Counted from the first letter of the stretch, positions 7,777 to 16,882 are shown. The stretch is DNA of 64,000 nucleotides from Bradyrhizobium sp. sGM-13 (GCF_018398875.1 NZ_JAGWDK010000004.1:186001-250000); one strand, 5' to 3'. Made by a program: numbers and translations. The notes: a model not told the origin generated them from the sequence alone.

Positions 7777-8144
7777 GTAGTGCCCATCTCGACGCCGTTT
7801 TTCACGCCCTCGCCGATCCAACGCGGCGGGCGATGCTTGGTCGTCTGGCGGAACGGGAACTGACAATCGGGGAGCTGGCGACGCCGTTTCACATGAGCTT
7901 CGCCGGCGCCTCGAAACACGTGCGGGTGCTGGAGAACGCCGGTCTCGTCAAACGCACGATCCGCGGTCGCTCCCATCTCTGCCGCCTCGAGGCGGCGCGG
8001 CTCGCGGAAGCCGATGCATGGCTGAAGCGTTACGAACGTTTCTGGACCGCAAAGCTCGACAGGCTGGAAGCTCTGCTGCGCGAAGAGGATCGGGCGCAAG
8101 CAAAATCCAAATCAAAATCCAAATCAAAATCGGTGACGGAGTAG
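7767..8144 (+). CDS. ArsR family transcriptional regulator
   Basis: A 125-residue winged-helix repressor. HALADPTRRAMLGRLAEREL gives helix 1-2, and FAGASKHVRVLENAGLVKR is the recognition helix. It lacks the CxCxxC metal site of ArsR/SmtB, and so belongs to the group that regulates linked SRPBCC genes rather than metal export. The tail is a (KS)-rich run encoded by a 12-base tandem repeat (about 8103-8132). The start at 7767 is preferred to the ATG at 7755, because the -10 box at 7754-7759 would put the 7755 codon upstream of the transcript. It is followed four bases later by the SRPBCC gene. Two palindromes at its own promoter indicate autorepression. Confidence 0.85.
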   Translation: MVERSAHLDAVFHALADPTRRAMLGRLAERELTIGELATPFHMSFAGASKHVRVLENAGLVKRTIRGRSHLCRLEAARLAEADAWLKRYERFWTAKLDRLEALLREEDRAQAKSKSKSKSKSVTE

Positions 8145-8148
8145 AGCG

Positions 8149-8682
8149 ATGAATTCAACGACAAAGCCCGACGCGTACGGCAGCCTGCCCGAGCCCACGA
8201 CGCTGAAGATCCAGCGGCTGCTGCCCGGCCCGATCGAGCGTATCTGGGCCTATCTCACCGACAGCGAGTTGCGCCGCAAATGGATGGCGGCAGGCGACAT
8301 GGACACGAAGGTCGGCGCGCCCTTCGAACTCGTCTGGCGCAACGACGAATTGACGAACCCGCCGGGCGAGCGCCCGGCCGGCTTCGGTGGCGAGCATCGC
8401 ATGCAGAGCCGGATTACCGAATTTGATCCGCCCCGAAAATTGTCGATCACCTGGAACAGTACCGGTGACGTCACGTTCGAACTGGAGCCCAAAGGCAAGG
8501 GCGTGCTGCTCACGGTCATCCATCGGCGCTTCCCCGATCGCGCCACGCTGCTCAAGCACATGGCCGGTTGGCACATGCATCTCGATGTTCTGGTCGCCCG
8601 TGCGAGCGGAGAGGAGCCGGCGCCGTTCTGGGATGGCTGGAGCGGCCTCATGAAGGAATACGACGCGCGTCTGCCGGCCTGA
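8149..8682 (+). CDS. SRPBCC (AHSA1-like) domain protein in ArsR operon
   Basis: A 177-residue helix-grip protein: LKIQRLLPGPIERIWAYLTD opens the fold, ELRRKWMAAGDMD follows, and the long C-terminal helix includes HMHLDVLVARASG. The start lies four bases after the arsR stop, so the pair is co-transcribed and probably translationally coupled. ArsR-SRPBCC pairs are common in actinobacteria and rhizobia, and the ligand is unknown. The next gene, DUF899, follows after 53 bases on the same strand. Confidence 0.88.
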   Translation: MNSTTKPDAYGSLPEPTTLKIQRLLPGPIERIWAYLTDSELRRKWMAAGDMDTKVGAPFELVWRNDELTNPPGERPAGFGGEHRMQSRITEFDPPRKLSITWNSTGDVTFELEPKGKGVLLTVIHRRFPDRATLLKHMAGWHMHLDVLVARASGEEPAPFWDGWSGLMKEYDARLPA

Positions 8683-8735
8683 CGCTGCAAGTCGAAGCTC
8701 AAGTAACGAACGTCCCAACAAACAGGAGGTTAGCC

Positions 8736-9485
8736 ATGCAGATTCACACCGTTTCGGCACAGGAATGGGAAGCGGCCCGCCAGCAATTGCTCGTGAAGGA
8801 AAAGGCCACGACCCGCGCCCGTGACGCGCTTGCCGCCGAACGCCGGCGCATGCCGTGGCTGGCCGTGGAGAAGGAGTACAGGTTCGAGGGGCCCAACGGT
8901 CCGGCGAGCTTGCTCGACTTGTTCGAGGGCCGTCATCAGTTGATCCTCTACCGCGCCTTCTTCGAGCCCGGCGTGTTCGGCTGGCCCGACCATGCCTGCC
9001 GCGGCTGTTCGATGGTGGCCGACCAGGTCGCCCACGTCGCCCATCTCAACGCCCGCGATACCACGCTCGTGTTTGCCTCGCGCGCGCCGCAGCCGGACAT
9101 CGCGCGCCTGAAGAAGCGAATGGGATGGGAGTTGATCCCCTGGTACACCATCACCGACAGCTTCGATGCCGACTTCGATGTCGGCGAATGGCACGGCACC
9201 AACGTGTTCTTCCGCGACGGCAACAAGATCTACCGCACCTACTTAATCAACAACCGCGGCGACGAGCAAATGGGAGGCACCTGGAATTACCTCGACATCA
9301 CGCCGCTCGGCCGCCAGGAGGTCTGGGAGGACTCGCCCGAAGGATATCCCCAGACTCCGACCTACAAATGGTGGAATTGGCACGACAGCTACGTCGAAGG
9401 CGCAGCGCCCGACAAGAGGTGGGTCGAGGTGTCGGACGCCGGAGAGGCCGCGTTCCGCAAGCAGAGCGCAGGCACGAAGGGATGA
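8736..9485 (+). CDS. DUF899 family thioredoxin-like protein
   Basis: A 249-residue protein of the DUF899 family, which has a thioredoxin-like fold. Diagnostic stretches are LILYRAFFEPGVFGWPDHAC, RGCSMVADQVAHVAHLNARD with a CRGC motif at residues about 88-91, and the C-terminal YKWWNWHDSY. The start MQIHTVSAQEWE follows an excellent AGGAGGT six bases upstream. The family often sits beside ArsR and SRPBCC genes, as here, and no reaction is established. The CxxC could support thiol redox chemistry, which is inference. Confidence 0.88.
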   Translation: MQIHTVSAQEWEAARQQLLVKEKATTRARDALAAERRRMPWLAVEKEYRFEGPNGPASLLDLFEGRHQLILYRAFFEPGVFGWPDHACRGCSMVADQVAHVAHLNARDTTLVFASRAPQPDIARLKKRMGWELIPWYTITDSFDADFDVGEWHGTNVFFRDGNKIYRTYLINNRGDEQMGGTWNYLDITPLGRQEVWEDSPEGYPQTPTYKWWNWHDSYVEGAAPDKRWVEVSDAGEAAFRKQSAGTKG

Positions 9486-9961
9486 GCGAGGTCTCTCACA
9501 GCAACGCGCCCTGCGCGGCGAGCTGTGATGACGAAGGCGCCGCGGCCGGCATAGTCAGATGGCTATCCCTTGCGGCCGCGCCGACCTTCGCAACCATGGC
9601 GCTGCTTACCGCCGTGGTTGGCGGTGGCCCGCTGGATCCGCTTTGCTCGGCTGCAAACGCGTCGCCGGTGGGCGGCATGGTACCGATGTACTTGCTGATG
9701 AGCGCCTTCCATTCGGCGCCCTGGCTGAAGCTGATTTCGCGCCGATGCAGCCGGGCAGCGCGACGTCATCAGGTGTGCGAAATTCCTGCGACCTCTAACA
9801 TTGCATTGACGGCGATCTCGATTCGGCGGCCACGAATTCGCCAAGATGCAGCCGCGTTGAGCTGCTGCCCTGGAGCGCAAATAATCAACATAGATGGACT
9901 TGTCGTCCGGGTGCACCACGCCGATGTTAGCGGACAGTATCTGTCACTAGCGAACGCGTGA
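9482..9961 (+). CDS. Small hypothetical membrane protein with an apparently extended C-terminus
   Basis: The reading frame begins MSEVSHSNAPCAASCDDEG and overlaps the DUF899 stop by four bases (ATGA), so it is probably coupled to it. Residues about 22-90 contain two hydrophobic segments (LAAAPTFATMALLTAVV and VGGMVPMYLLMSAF) and a HSAPWLKLISRR turn. I remember homologues next to DUF899 genes as proteins of about 90 residues that end soon after that turn. Here the frame continues for a further 65 residues of Arg/Ala/Ile-rich sequence with no recognisable domain, which suggests loss of the original stop by a frameshift or substitution. The frame ends at the first base of the next ATG. Confidence 0.5.
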   Translation: MSEVSHSNAPCAASCDDEGAAAGIVRWLSLAAAPTFATMALLTAVVGGGPLDPLCSAANASPVGGMVPMYLLMSAFHSAPWLKLISRRCSRAARRHQVCEIPATSNIALTAISIRRPRIRQDAAALSCCPGAQIINIDGLVVRVHHADVSGQYLSLANA

Positions 9962-10677
9962 TGTCGGAAGTCAGGCTAATTCAATCCATCGAGCGCGCGG
10001 CCGCGATCCTCGAGATTATCGCAGAGGAAGGCGGTGCCGCACGGCTGCAGCACATTGCCGAGCGGGCGAAGCTCGGCAAGACGACCGCGCACAATCTTCT
10101 TAAGACGTTGGACGAGCTTGGTTACGTGCACCGCCGCGTCGGGGATTCACGCTATCATCTCGGCGGCCGCATTCTCAATCTGGCGCGAATTGCCGGAGAC
10201 GATGGCGCGCTTCGCGGCCGACTGCGCCCAGTGCTCGAATCGGTGGCAAAGCGCACGGGCGAGATGGTCTATCTGGCTGTGCCGAGCGGAGATGAAGCCT
10301 ATTATCTCGATGCGATAGAATCCTCCCACGCATTGAAGGCAGGCGCATGTCCCATCGGCGTACGCGAGCCGCTGGAAGGATCGGCGGTCGGGCTCGTATT
10401 CCTCGCCTTCATGCCCGGGCTTGGTAAGCGCGTCCTCGCCAGCCGTGCCGACGCGCTCGGTCCGCATATTCTGTCCGAGATCAAAACGGTCGCCACGCGG
10501 GGCTTCGCGCTCGATCTCGAGAATTACCAGCCGGGCCTCCATTGCGTCGCTATTCCCTGGCGCGAGGGTGGTGAGGTTCGTGCGAGCATCGGGCTCAGCG
10601 GACCAGCGACGCGCTTGCCGCCGCAAGCGTTGACGGACATGGCCTGGATGATGATGAAGGAGGTCGAGCGCGCTTGA
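9961..10677 (+). CDS. IclR family transcriptional regulator
   Basis: A 238-residue protein. The N-terminal winged helix (residues about 5-65) has HIAERAKLGKTTAHNLLKTL as its recognition region. The C-terminal ligand-binding domain has GEMVYLAVPSGDEAYYLDAI and ends in IGLSGPATRLPPQALTDMA. ATG at 9961 was chosen; a GTG three bases upstream is in frame. IclR proteins sense small organic acids and usually control an adjacent catabolic gene. The next gene downstream, an NAD(P)H-dependent oxidoreductase, is 121 bases away on the same strand and is the obvious candidate target. Confidence 0.88.
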   Translation: MSEVRLIQSIERAAAILEIIAEEGGAARLQHIAERAKLGKTTAHNLLKTLDELGYVHRRVGDSRYHLGGRILNLARIAGDDGALRGRLRPVLESVAKRTGEMVYLAVPSGDEAYYLDAIESSHALKAGACPIGVREPLEGSAVGLVFLAFMPGLGKRVLASRADALGPHILSEIKTVATRGFALDLENYQPGLHCVAIPWREGGEVRASIGLSGPATRLPPQALTDMAWMMMKEVERA

Positions 10678-10798
10678 GTTCAGCATTGCTGAACATATGT
10701 CGTTTCCAGGGTTCAACCGTTCGCCTTTGTGATTTTGCCCACCATGTTGAGGCGCATCGCGCTACGCGCGCTCCCAAGCCTCAACAGGAGAAACATCT

Positions 10799-11653
10799 TT
10801 GAGTAACGTTCTTATTGTTCACGCGCATCCGGAACCGAAGTCACTCACCAGCGCCCTGAAGGATCTGGCGGTCGAAACTCTCACCACGCAGGGCCACGCG
10901 GCGCAAGTTTCAGATCTCTATGCGGCCAACTGGACGGCAGTTGCCAATCGTGGGGATTTCCTCGAGCAGGCGCAAGCGGACCGTCTGCGCTATGCCGCGG
11001 AGTCTCGCTATGCGTTTGCCACCGGTACTCAAACTCCCGACGTAGAGGCCGAACAGCAGAAGCTGCTGTGGGCTGACGCCGTTCTCCTGAGTTTTCCGAT
11101 GTGGTGGTTCGGCATGCCGGCCATCTTGAAGGGCTGGGTCGACCGCGTCTTCGCCTATGGATTTGCATATGGCGTCGGCGCCCATGGCGGCGAAAGATGG
11201 GGCGACCGCTACGGCGAAGGTAAGTTAGGCGGGCGTCGCGCGATGCTGTCCGTCACCATCGGCGGCCGTGCGCCGCATTATAGCGAGCGCGGCGTGAATG
11301 GACGGCTCGACGATCTGCTGTGGCCGATTCAGCATGGCATGCTCTTCTATCCGGGCATGGAGATCATGCCGCCCTTCGTCGTCTATCAGAGTGACCGGCT
11401 GACCGAGGCCGAGTGGCCCGCCGTCGCGGAGGCCTATCGGCATCGCATCATGGGACTCTTCAGTGACCGGCCGATCGCCTACCGCACCCAGAATGGCGGG
11501 CACTATGACGGTCAGCAGGTTTTGAAACCCGGTCTGGGCGCCGGCGAGAGCGGCACGCGTATCCACCTCGTCCAGCCAGGCGATCCGAAGGAGGTTCTTG
11601 AGCGGACTGGCCGGGACGCAGCGCGCAAAATGGAGGCCTGCTCGGGCTCCTGA
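10799..11653 (+). CDS. NAD(P)H-dependent flavin oxidoreductase (flavodoxin_2 / NQO1-MdaB type)
   Basis: A 284-residue protein with a flavodoxin-like fold. NVLIVHAHPEPKSLTSALKD is the FMN/FAD phosphate loop, and LSFPMWWFGMPAILKGWVDR is the family's second signature, with the tryptophans that line the flavin pocket. It has a C-terminal extension of about 70 residues beyond the core. Translation begins at TTG, with AGGAGA eight bases upstream (CAACAGGAGAAACATC). Likely a two-electron quinone or nitro-compound reductase in the cytoplasm. The IclR regulator upstream and lack of an operon partner suggest substrate-induced expression, by inference. Confidence 0.85.
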   Translation: MSNVLIVHAHPEPKSLTSALKDLAVETLTTQGHAAQVSDLYAANWTAVANRGDFLEQAQADRLRYAAESRYAFATGTQTPDVEAEQQKLLWADAVLLSFPMWWFGMPAILKGWVDRVFAYGFAYGVGAHGGERWGDRYGEGKLGGRRAMLSVTIGGRAPHYSERGVNGRLDDLLWPIQHGMLFYPGMEIMPPFVVYQSDRLTEAEWPAVAEAYRHRIMGLFSDRPIAYRTQNGGHYDGQQVLKPGLGAGESGTRIHLVQPGDPKEVLERTGRDAARKMEACSGS

Positions 11654-11716
11654 TGGCGCTTCGCCGATTGTTCAGCTCGGCAGGACGTGGTGTTTTTCGG
11701 TAGGCTGACGCTTTCG

Positions 11717-12283
11717 TCAGACGGGCGTCACCCGTTCGAAAAGGTGCTGGTATCGAAGTACGAGGCCCCGATTGTCCACCTCGATATCGGCCTCAAAGCC
11801 TGCCGAGACCCCGAGGTCCACGTAGCGTATCTGGTTCGGTCCGATGCGGTCATATCGTTGACGGGAACGCTGCACGGTCATAGTGGCTGCGTCAACGAAG
11901 CAGGTGTCGAGCGTGCGGCTTTCCCCCGCGCCGGCAGGCGTCCGGAGGATCGGGAATGTATTGCAAAATGGAGTCACGGAGAGATCCGGCTCCTCTGCAC
12001 CATCGAGGTCGGCACGCCGTTGGCCATCAACGCGCCAGCCGTCGTCCGTTCGTTCAAGGTTGAGGCGGCTGAGCCCGGTCGGTCCCCATCGCGCGACATC
12101 CAGCGACTGGGCCCGCCAATCTGGGGTCAACGTCCAGCGGTGGTCCAGCTGAAAGCCGCCGTCCTCCATGCAGATCACGGTTGATTCCGCCAACACGGCA
12201 TCAGCGGAAAGGCTGAGCGTCAAACGCTCGAGACCAATTACGTCGGTGCGTCGCCAGAACAGGATTTCGGGGTCTTCTGGCAT
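11717..12283 (-). CDS. Putative glycolipid-binding domain protein (DUF1089 family)
   Basis: A 188-residue protein without signal peptide. It begins MPEDPEILFWRRTD, and the conserved body contains YRWTLTPDWRAQ-like (HRWTLTPDWRAQSLDV), GWRVDGQRRADLDGAEEPDL and SVTPFCNTFPILR. These are hallmarks of the Glycolipid_bind/DUF1089 family, in which a Pseudomonas member was described as a putative glycolipid-binding protein. The biochemical role is unproven. The start at 12283 avoids 65 upstream codons of Arg-rich sequence. It is divergent from the Lin0512 gene. Confidence 0.8.
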   Translation of the reverse strand: MPEDPEILFWRRTDVIGLERLTLSLSADAVLAESTVICMEDGGFQLDHRWTLTPDWRAQSLDVARWGPTGLSRLNLERTDDGWRVDGQRRADLDGAEEPDLSVTPFCNTFPILRTPAGAGESRTLDTCFVDAATMTVQRSRQRYDRIGPNQIRYVDLGVSAGFEADIEVDNRGLVLRYQHLFERVTPV

Positions 12284-12471
12284 GGCTCGTCCTCGAACTG
12301 GATTTACCCGGCGGGCAACGTTCAAGGCTACCGTCAGGTTCCAGCCGCCACTGTCATGCCGGGGCCGGCGCGCTGAAGTCAGATCGAAGCCTTTGCTCGT
12401 CGGTCGCTCGCGTGAATCGCCGGCGACTGATATGTCTCTCCCTGTCTCGTTCAAACGAAAGCAGGAATTCG

Positions 12472-12822
12472 ATGGCACGCGTTCGCTGTATTACCGAAAT
12501 GGGCATGGGCGTCGACGTTCACGGACGCGATGCGACCAAGGCCGCCAAGCGCGCCGTCTCGGACGCTATCCGCCACTCCAGCCTCGGCTTCTTCCGGATA
12601 CTGGGAAAGACCGCCAACGATATGTTCGTGGAGGTTACCGTCGCGGTTCCAGACCCGAGCGGGGTCGATACTGCAGCCGTTGCAAAGGAATTGCCTTACG
12701 GGACGGTGAATGTGACGGCGGTAAAGGGCGGGCTGGAAATTCCTGCCGAGAGCGGAAGCGACTCCATCATCATCGCCAACGCCGCTGTGATCGTCAGTTT
12801 TGACGACGGTAAGACGGGCTAA
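12472..12822 (+). CDS. Lin0512 family protein, function unknown
   Basis: A 116-residue protein of the Lin0512 family: it opens ARVRCITEMGMGVDVHGRD, continues TKAAKRAVSDAIRHSSLGFF and ends in a strand-rich IIIANAAVIVSFDDG. Family members form small alpha/beta oligomers with conserved MGMGVD and SDAIRHSSL motifs. I know of no assigned reaction. AGGAATTCG precedes the ATG. The IlvD/Edd dehydratase begins 71 bases downstream on the same strand, so the two may work in one sugar-acid or amino-acid catabolic pathway, which is inference. Confidence 0.8.
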   Translation: MARVRCITEMGMGVDVHGRDATKAAKRAVSDAIRHSSLGFFRILGKTANDMFVEVTVAVPDPSGVDTAAVAKELPYGTVNVTAVKGGLEIPAESGSDSIIIANAAVIVSFDDGKTG

Positions 12823-12893
12823 ATTCGTTTCAGTGTTGATCAGGCTAGACGCCGACTCCGTGCAGTCAATCAGAAGAAGACCTGGAGCGCCCG

Positions 12894-14615
12894 ATGACAA
12901 CGCAAGACAGCAGCACTTATTGGAAGCGATCGCGCGTAGAACTGCGCGCCGCCGGATTCGATCCAGACCGCGCCGCGGAGGCCAGCGCGGTGGTGACCAT
13001 CGCCAGCGCCTGGACCAACGCCCATCGCTGCAACAACCGCGTTCGCGCCATCACCGATCTCCTGGTGGAAATTCTTGCCGAGCGCGGCGGGCAGGGGCTG
13101 GTCGTCGGCGCGCCGGCAGTGTCGGATGCGTTGACCCAGGGCACGCCGACGGCGGGCTACAGCCTCGCATCGCGCGATGTCGTTGCCGACTGTTTCGAGA
13201 TCGGTCACTACGCTCACCACGGCGATGCGATGATCGTGATTTCCGGCTGCGACAAGACCGGCGCTGCCGCGCTGATGCCGCTGGCGCGCACCAATGCTTT
13301 CGGCCTCGTGCTCTATCCCGGCACCAGCACGCCGGGCCGCGTTTCGTTCGGCGCATGGGCGAGCAAAGGTAACAATCTGACAATCATGGATTACGCCGAG
13401 GCGCGTGCCGCCAACGAGTCCGGCCGCCTTTCCGGCGAGGAACTGCTGGAAGTCGAGCGCAACGTGATGCCGGGCAGCGGCACTTGTGGCGCGATGTTTA
13501 CCGCCAATACCATGAGCACGATCGCGGAATCGATCGGCATGATGCTGCCGCGCGGCGCCTCGCATTCCGCCGACTACAACGCCGGCAGCGATATTCACGC
13601 CGATGTCCGCGCGCAGGCCCGCGCCTCGGTCGATGCCCTGTACCGGCTGATGCAAGCCGGCATCCGGCCACGCGACATCATGACTGAGCGCGCTTTCGAA
13701 AATGCGATCACGACCGTCTATGCGATGGGCGGCTCGACCAACATGTACCTGCATCTGCTCGCGGTCGCGCGTGAGGCCCAGGTGCCGATCACGATCGAGC
13801 GCATCCAGCAAGTCGGCGAGCGCGTCCCGCTGCTTGCCAATTTGCAGCCGCACGGCCCGTTCGCGATGGGCAGCCTGCATGCGATCGGCGGCGTTCCAGT
13901 CGTCATGAAGGAGCTGCATCGCGCGGGCCTTTTGCATGGCGACGTCATGACGGTGACCGGCAAGACGCTGGCAGAAAATCTCGCCGATGTTCCGACGCTG
14001 GAGCAGATGCTGCCGCAGGAGATCGTTTCTCCGGTGTCGAAACCGATCGCGCCGGCGAACAATCACATCAGCATCTTGAAGGGCAATCTCGCACCGGAGA
14101 GCTGCCTGCTCAAATTATCGGGCAAGACCCTAGAGAAGGGGAAATTTCGGGGCACCGCGCGCGTGTTCGAGTCCGAGGCCGATACGATGGCCGCGATCCG
14201 CGCCGGCGAGATCGTGCCGGGCAACGTCATTGTCGTGCGCAATGTCGGCCCGGTGGGCGGGCCCGGTATGCCGGAAATGGTAATGCTGACCATTCAGTTG
14301 CAGGGACAGGGCCTCGGTGAGGATGTCGCGCTGATCACCGACGGCCGCTTTTCCGGCGTCTCGCACGGCATCCTGATCGGCCACGTCTCGCCGGAAGCCG
14401 CGCGGGGCGGCCCGATCGCTGCGGTGCGCCACGGTGACACCATTGTCATCGACCCAGGCTCCCGCACCGTGAATCTCGAAGTGTCAGCGGACGAGATCGC
14501 CCGCCGCATGGCAGACTGGCGCGAGCCGGCTTCGTTGGCCGCGGTGCGACCGGGATCGGTGCACGACAAATACATCCGGCTGGTGTCGTCGGCGCATTAC
14601 GGGTGTGTGTTGTAA
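12894..14615 (+). CDS. IlvD/Edd family dehydratase (dihydroxy-acid or sugar-acid dehydratase)
   Basis: A 573-residue Fe-S dehydratase. Likely cluster cysteines are Cys46 (AHRCNN), Cys119 ([13 protein letters not shown]) and Cys198 ([17 protein letters not shown]). Other family signatures are [12 protein letters not shown] and [11 protein letters not shown]. The enzyme removes water from 2,3-dihydroxy acids to give 2-keto acids. Sequence alone does not separate biosynthetic IlvD (valine/isoleucine) from the sugar-acid dehydratases (xylonate, arabonate, gluconate). The setting, next to Lin0512 and not to any ilv gene, favours the catabolic group. Length is normal for the family. Confidence 0.85.
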   Translation: MTTQDSSTYWKRSRVELRAAGFDPDRAAEASAVVTIASAWTNAHRCNNRVRAITDLLVEILAERGGQGLVVGAPAVSDALTQGTPTAGYSLASRDVVADCFEIGHYAHHGDAMIVISGCDKTGAAALMPLARTNAFGLVLYPGTSTPGRVSFGAWASKGNNLTIMDYAEARAANESGRLSGEELLEVERNVMPGSGTCGAMFTANTMSTIAESIGMMLPRGASHSADYNAGSDIHADVRAQARASVDALYRLMQAGIRPRDIMTERAFENAITTVYAMGGSTNMYLHLLAVAREAQVPITIERIQQVGERVPLLANLQPHGPFAMGSLHAIGGVPVVMKELHRAGLLHGDVMTVTGKTLAENLADVPTLEQMLPQEIVSPVSKPIAPANNHISILKGNLAPESCLLKLSGKTLEKGKFRGTARVFESEADTMAAIRAGEIVPGNVIVVRNVGPVGGPGMPEMVMLTIQLQGQGLGEDVALITDGRFSGVSHGILIGHVSPEAARGGPIAAVRHGDTIVIDPGSRTVNLEVSADEIARRMADWREPASLAAVRPGSVHDKYIRLVSSAHYGCVL

Positions 14616-14690
14616 GGCTGCGGGAACCTGCCGAAGAGTTGTGTTGGCGCCTTGCCACAATCTTATGTCCATGATTTGTTCTGCGTTACC

Positions 14691-15233
14691 ATGGACGACT
14701 TTGCAAGCTCTAGTAGTGGCCGAGTATTCCTCGCGGCTCTTCCCGACGCGGGCACAGCAGCGGGAATTCACCGGCTGGCAGGCGTGCTCAGGCGCGCCCA
14801 TTGCTTCAACGGCAAGCTCATCGCGCCAGACCGGCTGCACGTTTCGCTATTTTCGCTGGATGGGTTGCCGGAACGTCAGCTTTGCGCCGCCTGCGAGGCG
14901 GCCACGGAATTGCGGACCGAACCGTTCGAAGTCTTGTTCGATCGCACGGCAAGTTTCCGCGGGCGGCCGGGCAGTCGTCCGTTTGTCCTGATTGGCGAGA
15001 AGGGATTGTGCCGGTTGCGGTCATTTCGGCAAATGCTTGGTGCCGCGATGGCGCGCAGAGGACTAAGGCGGCTCGCCAATACGAATTTCACGCCGCATGT
15101 AACGTTGCTATATGACGCGCGCAGCGTGGATGAGCATCCGATCGAACCGGTTGTCTGGACTGTGACGGAGTTCGTGCTCGTGCACAGCCAGAGGGGCCAT
15201 CGGCACCTCGCGCGATGGTTCCTGTGTGGATGA
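14691..15233 (+). CDS. 2'-5' RNA ligase / 2H phosphoesterase family protein
   Basis: A 180-residue protein of the two-histidine (LigT-like) superfamily. The two HxT/S motifs are DRLHVSLFSL (about residue 50) and FTPHVTLLYD (about 134), at the normal spacing. Members act as RNA 2',3'-cyclic phosphodiesterases on tRNA or cyclic nucleotides. ATG at 14691 gives MDDFASSSSGRVFLAALPD. An in-frame TTG 39 bases upstream is possible but less likely. It converges on the HAD hydrolase gene with 41 bases between. Confidence 0.8.
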   Translation: MDDFASSSSGRVFLAALPDAGTAAGIHRLAGVLRRAHCFNGKLIAPDRLHVSLFSLDGLPERQLCAACEAATELRTEPFEVLFDRTASFRGRPGSRPFVLIGEKGLCRLRSFRQMLGAAMARRGLRRLANTNFTPHVTLLYDARSVDEHPIEPVVWTVTEFVLVHSQRGHRHLARWFLCG

Positions 15234-15274
15234 TGGCCACCGGCAGCGAAAAACAGCGGAAGCTCCGAGGGGCG

Positions 15275-15910
15275 TTATTTCGTCGCCGCAAGCCGCTGCA
15301 CCATCTCCTCGATCGAGTTGAAGAAATGCGTCGGCCCGGCCGCTTGCAGCGCGGTTGGCAGGGCATAGCCCCACGCCACCGCGCCCGAATCCATGCTGGC
15401 CGCCTTCGCGGCTTCGATGTCGCGGATCTCGTCACCGATGCAGATCGTTTCCGCCGGCCTTGCCTCCAGCCGTCGCGCGACCCGTCGAAACTTCCGGTGC
15501 TTTCCGAACACTGCGGCGCCACAGTCAAAGCGGCTGATCAGTGCGGTGGCGGGACCGAGCACCAGCCGGACGGATGCTTCGCTGTCGGAGCTGACGATCG
15601 CGGTCTTGACGCCAAGGCGCTGAAGGTCGGCGAGCATCTCCGGGATGCCGGCAAAGAGTGATGTCTCGCTCGCTGCCGCAAGCTTGCGCTTTCGCATGTC
15701 GTTCACAATGGCCGGAAGCTGCCACGTGGACACGCCTAGCCGGGCCATGATTTCCCGCGCGGACAGCCCGCGCATTCCTTCCAGTTCCTCCGGGGTGACC
15801 GGCTTGAGATTGAAACGCGCGATCACGTCCTGAAAGGAGGCACGAAACCAGTCGACCGTATCGGCAAGCGTGCCGTCAAAGTCGAAGATGGCGAGGCGAT
15901 AGCGCGTCAT
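15275..15910 (-). CDS. HAD superfamily hydrolase (phosphoglycolate phosphatase-like)
   Basis: A 211-residue HAD phosphatase. Motif I is FDFDGTLADT (residues 9-18, nucleophile Asp9 by family logic), motif II is IVSSDS (Ser/Thr), motif III is the Lys/Arg in FGKHRKFRRV, and motif IV is ICIGDEIRDIEAAKAA. The helical cap between motifs I and II makes it subfamily I, like phosphoglycolate phosphatase and pyrophosphatase PpaX. The substrate is not determined. The upstream SDR stop is 21 bases before its ATG, so they may be co-transcribed. Confidence 0.88.
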   Translation of the reverse strand: MTRYRLAIFDFDGTLADTVDWFRASFQDVIARFNLKPVTPEELEGMRGLSAREIMARLGVSTWQLPAIVNDMRKRKLAAASETSLFAGIPEMLADLQRLGVKTAIVSSDSEASVRLVLGPATALISRFDCGAAVFGKHRKFRRVARRLEARPAETICIGDEIRDIEAAKAASMDSGAVAWGYALPTALQAAGPTHFFNSIEEMVQRLAATK

Positions 15911-15931
15911 AAGAATCCGGCTTTCAGCGTG

Positions 15932-16804
15932 TCACTTGTCATCGCCGCCGAAATACGCCGGCTTGCCGGTGGTCCAGGTTTCGCCCCAGAGCTGACCGCC
16001 GCCGTCCACGGTCAGCGTTTCGCCGGTGACGAATTTGGCCGAAGGACCAGCGAGAAAGACAGTGGCTTCGGCGACGTCCCAGGGCGAGCCTGTGCGCATC
16101 ATCGGGTTCGAGCGCGGGTAGGCGGCGCGAGCCTCCGGCGAATACACGTTCCAGCCTTCGGTTTCGATCGCGCCGGGCGCCACGCAATTGACCCGGATGT
16201 TCAGCGGCGCCCATTCGACTGCGACGGCGCGCGACAGCCCGATGACGCCGCTCCGTGCAGCAACCGTGTGCGCGATGCCGTAGAGGCCATGCGTCGTCAC
16301 GACCACGATGTTGACGATGCTGCCGGGATGTTTGTGGTCGCGCCAGCGTTGCGCGGCGGCCTGCATCATGTACCAGGTGCCGTTCAGATTGGTGTTGATG
16401 ACGGCATTCCAGCCCTTCACCGAAAAATCGATCGCGGCTGGGGGAAATTGCCCGCCGGCGCTGTTGATGAGGCAGTCGAGGCGGCCGTGCGCGGCCCAGA
16501 TCGTGTCGAACAGGGCGCTGACCGCGTCGGGCTCCCTGATGTCGGCGACATGCGCGGATGCCTTGAGGCCTCGGCCCGTCAAATGGGTGACGAGCGCGTC
16601 GAGCTTGCCGCGGTCGCGCCCGACCACGGCGACATGCGCGCCCAGCCGCGCAAACAGCCAGGCGATCGCCCGCCCGATGCCGCCGGCGCCGCCCGTTACG
16701 ACGGCGACCTGATCCTTCAGCGCATCGGCCGCGAACAGGGTCGGGCGAGCCGCAAGCTCCTCATCAGTCAGGCCGAGCTTCGCCGGAGACGGTTGATCGG
16801 TCAT
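15932..16804 (-). CDS. SDR family oxidoreductase, 2,4-dienoyl-CoA / trans-2-enoyl-CoA reductase-like
   Basis: A 290-residue SDR. The cofactor loop VVTGGAGGIGRAIAWLF lies near residue 35, later motifs are DCLINSAGGQFPP and the C-terminal VDGGGQLWGETW. An extended N-terminus (MTDQPSPAKLGLTDEELAAR) and the SAGGQFPP replacement of NNAG are seen in peroxisomal-type trans-2-enoyl-CoA reductases and bacterial DECR-like SDRs. The usual catalytic YxxxK is absent at the expected place, where the sequence reads GIAHTVAARSGVIGL, as in dienoyl-CoA reductases, which do without that tyrosine. A fatty-acid role is therefore likely but not proven. Confidence 0.8.
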   Translation of the reverse strand: MTDQPSPAKLGLTDEELAARPTLFAADALKDQVAVVTGGAGGIGRAIAWLFARLGAHVAVVGRDRGKLDALVTHLTGRGLKASAHVADIREPDAVSALFDTIWAAHGRLDCLINSAGGQFPPAAIDFSVKGWNAVINTNLNGTWYMMQAAAQRWRDHKHPGSIVNIVVVTTHGLYGIAHTVAARSGVIGLSRAVAVEWAPLNIRVNCVAPGAIETEGWNVYSPEARAAYPRSNPMMRTGSPWDVAEATVFLAGPSAKFVTGETLTVDGGGQLWGETWTTGKPAYFGGDDK

Positions 16805-16882
16805 GAACGGCGCGAACCCTTGTTATGTGCGGCATCGGCCGTACATTAGCCACGCAACAACAACCATGCAAAACGAGTTTTG

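Noticed and set aside
12870..14066. 398-codon minus-strand frame
   Set aside because: Antisense to the IlvD/Edd dehydratase, full of His/Asp/Arg runs with no domain; the plus-strand gene has all catalytic cysteines.
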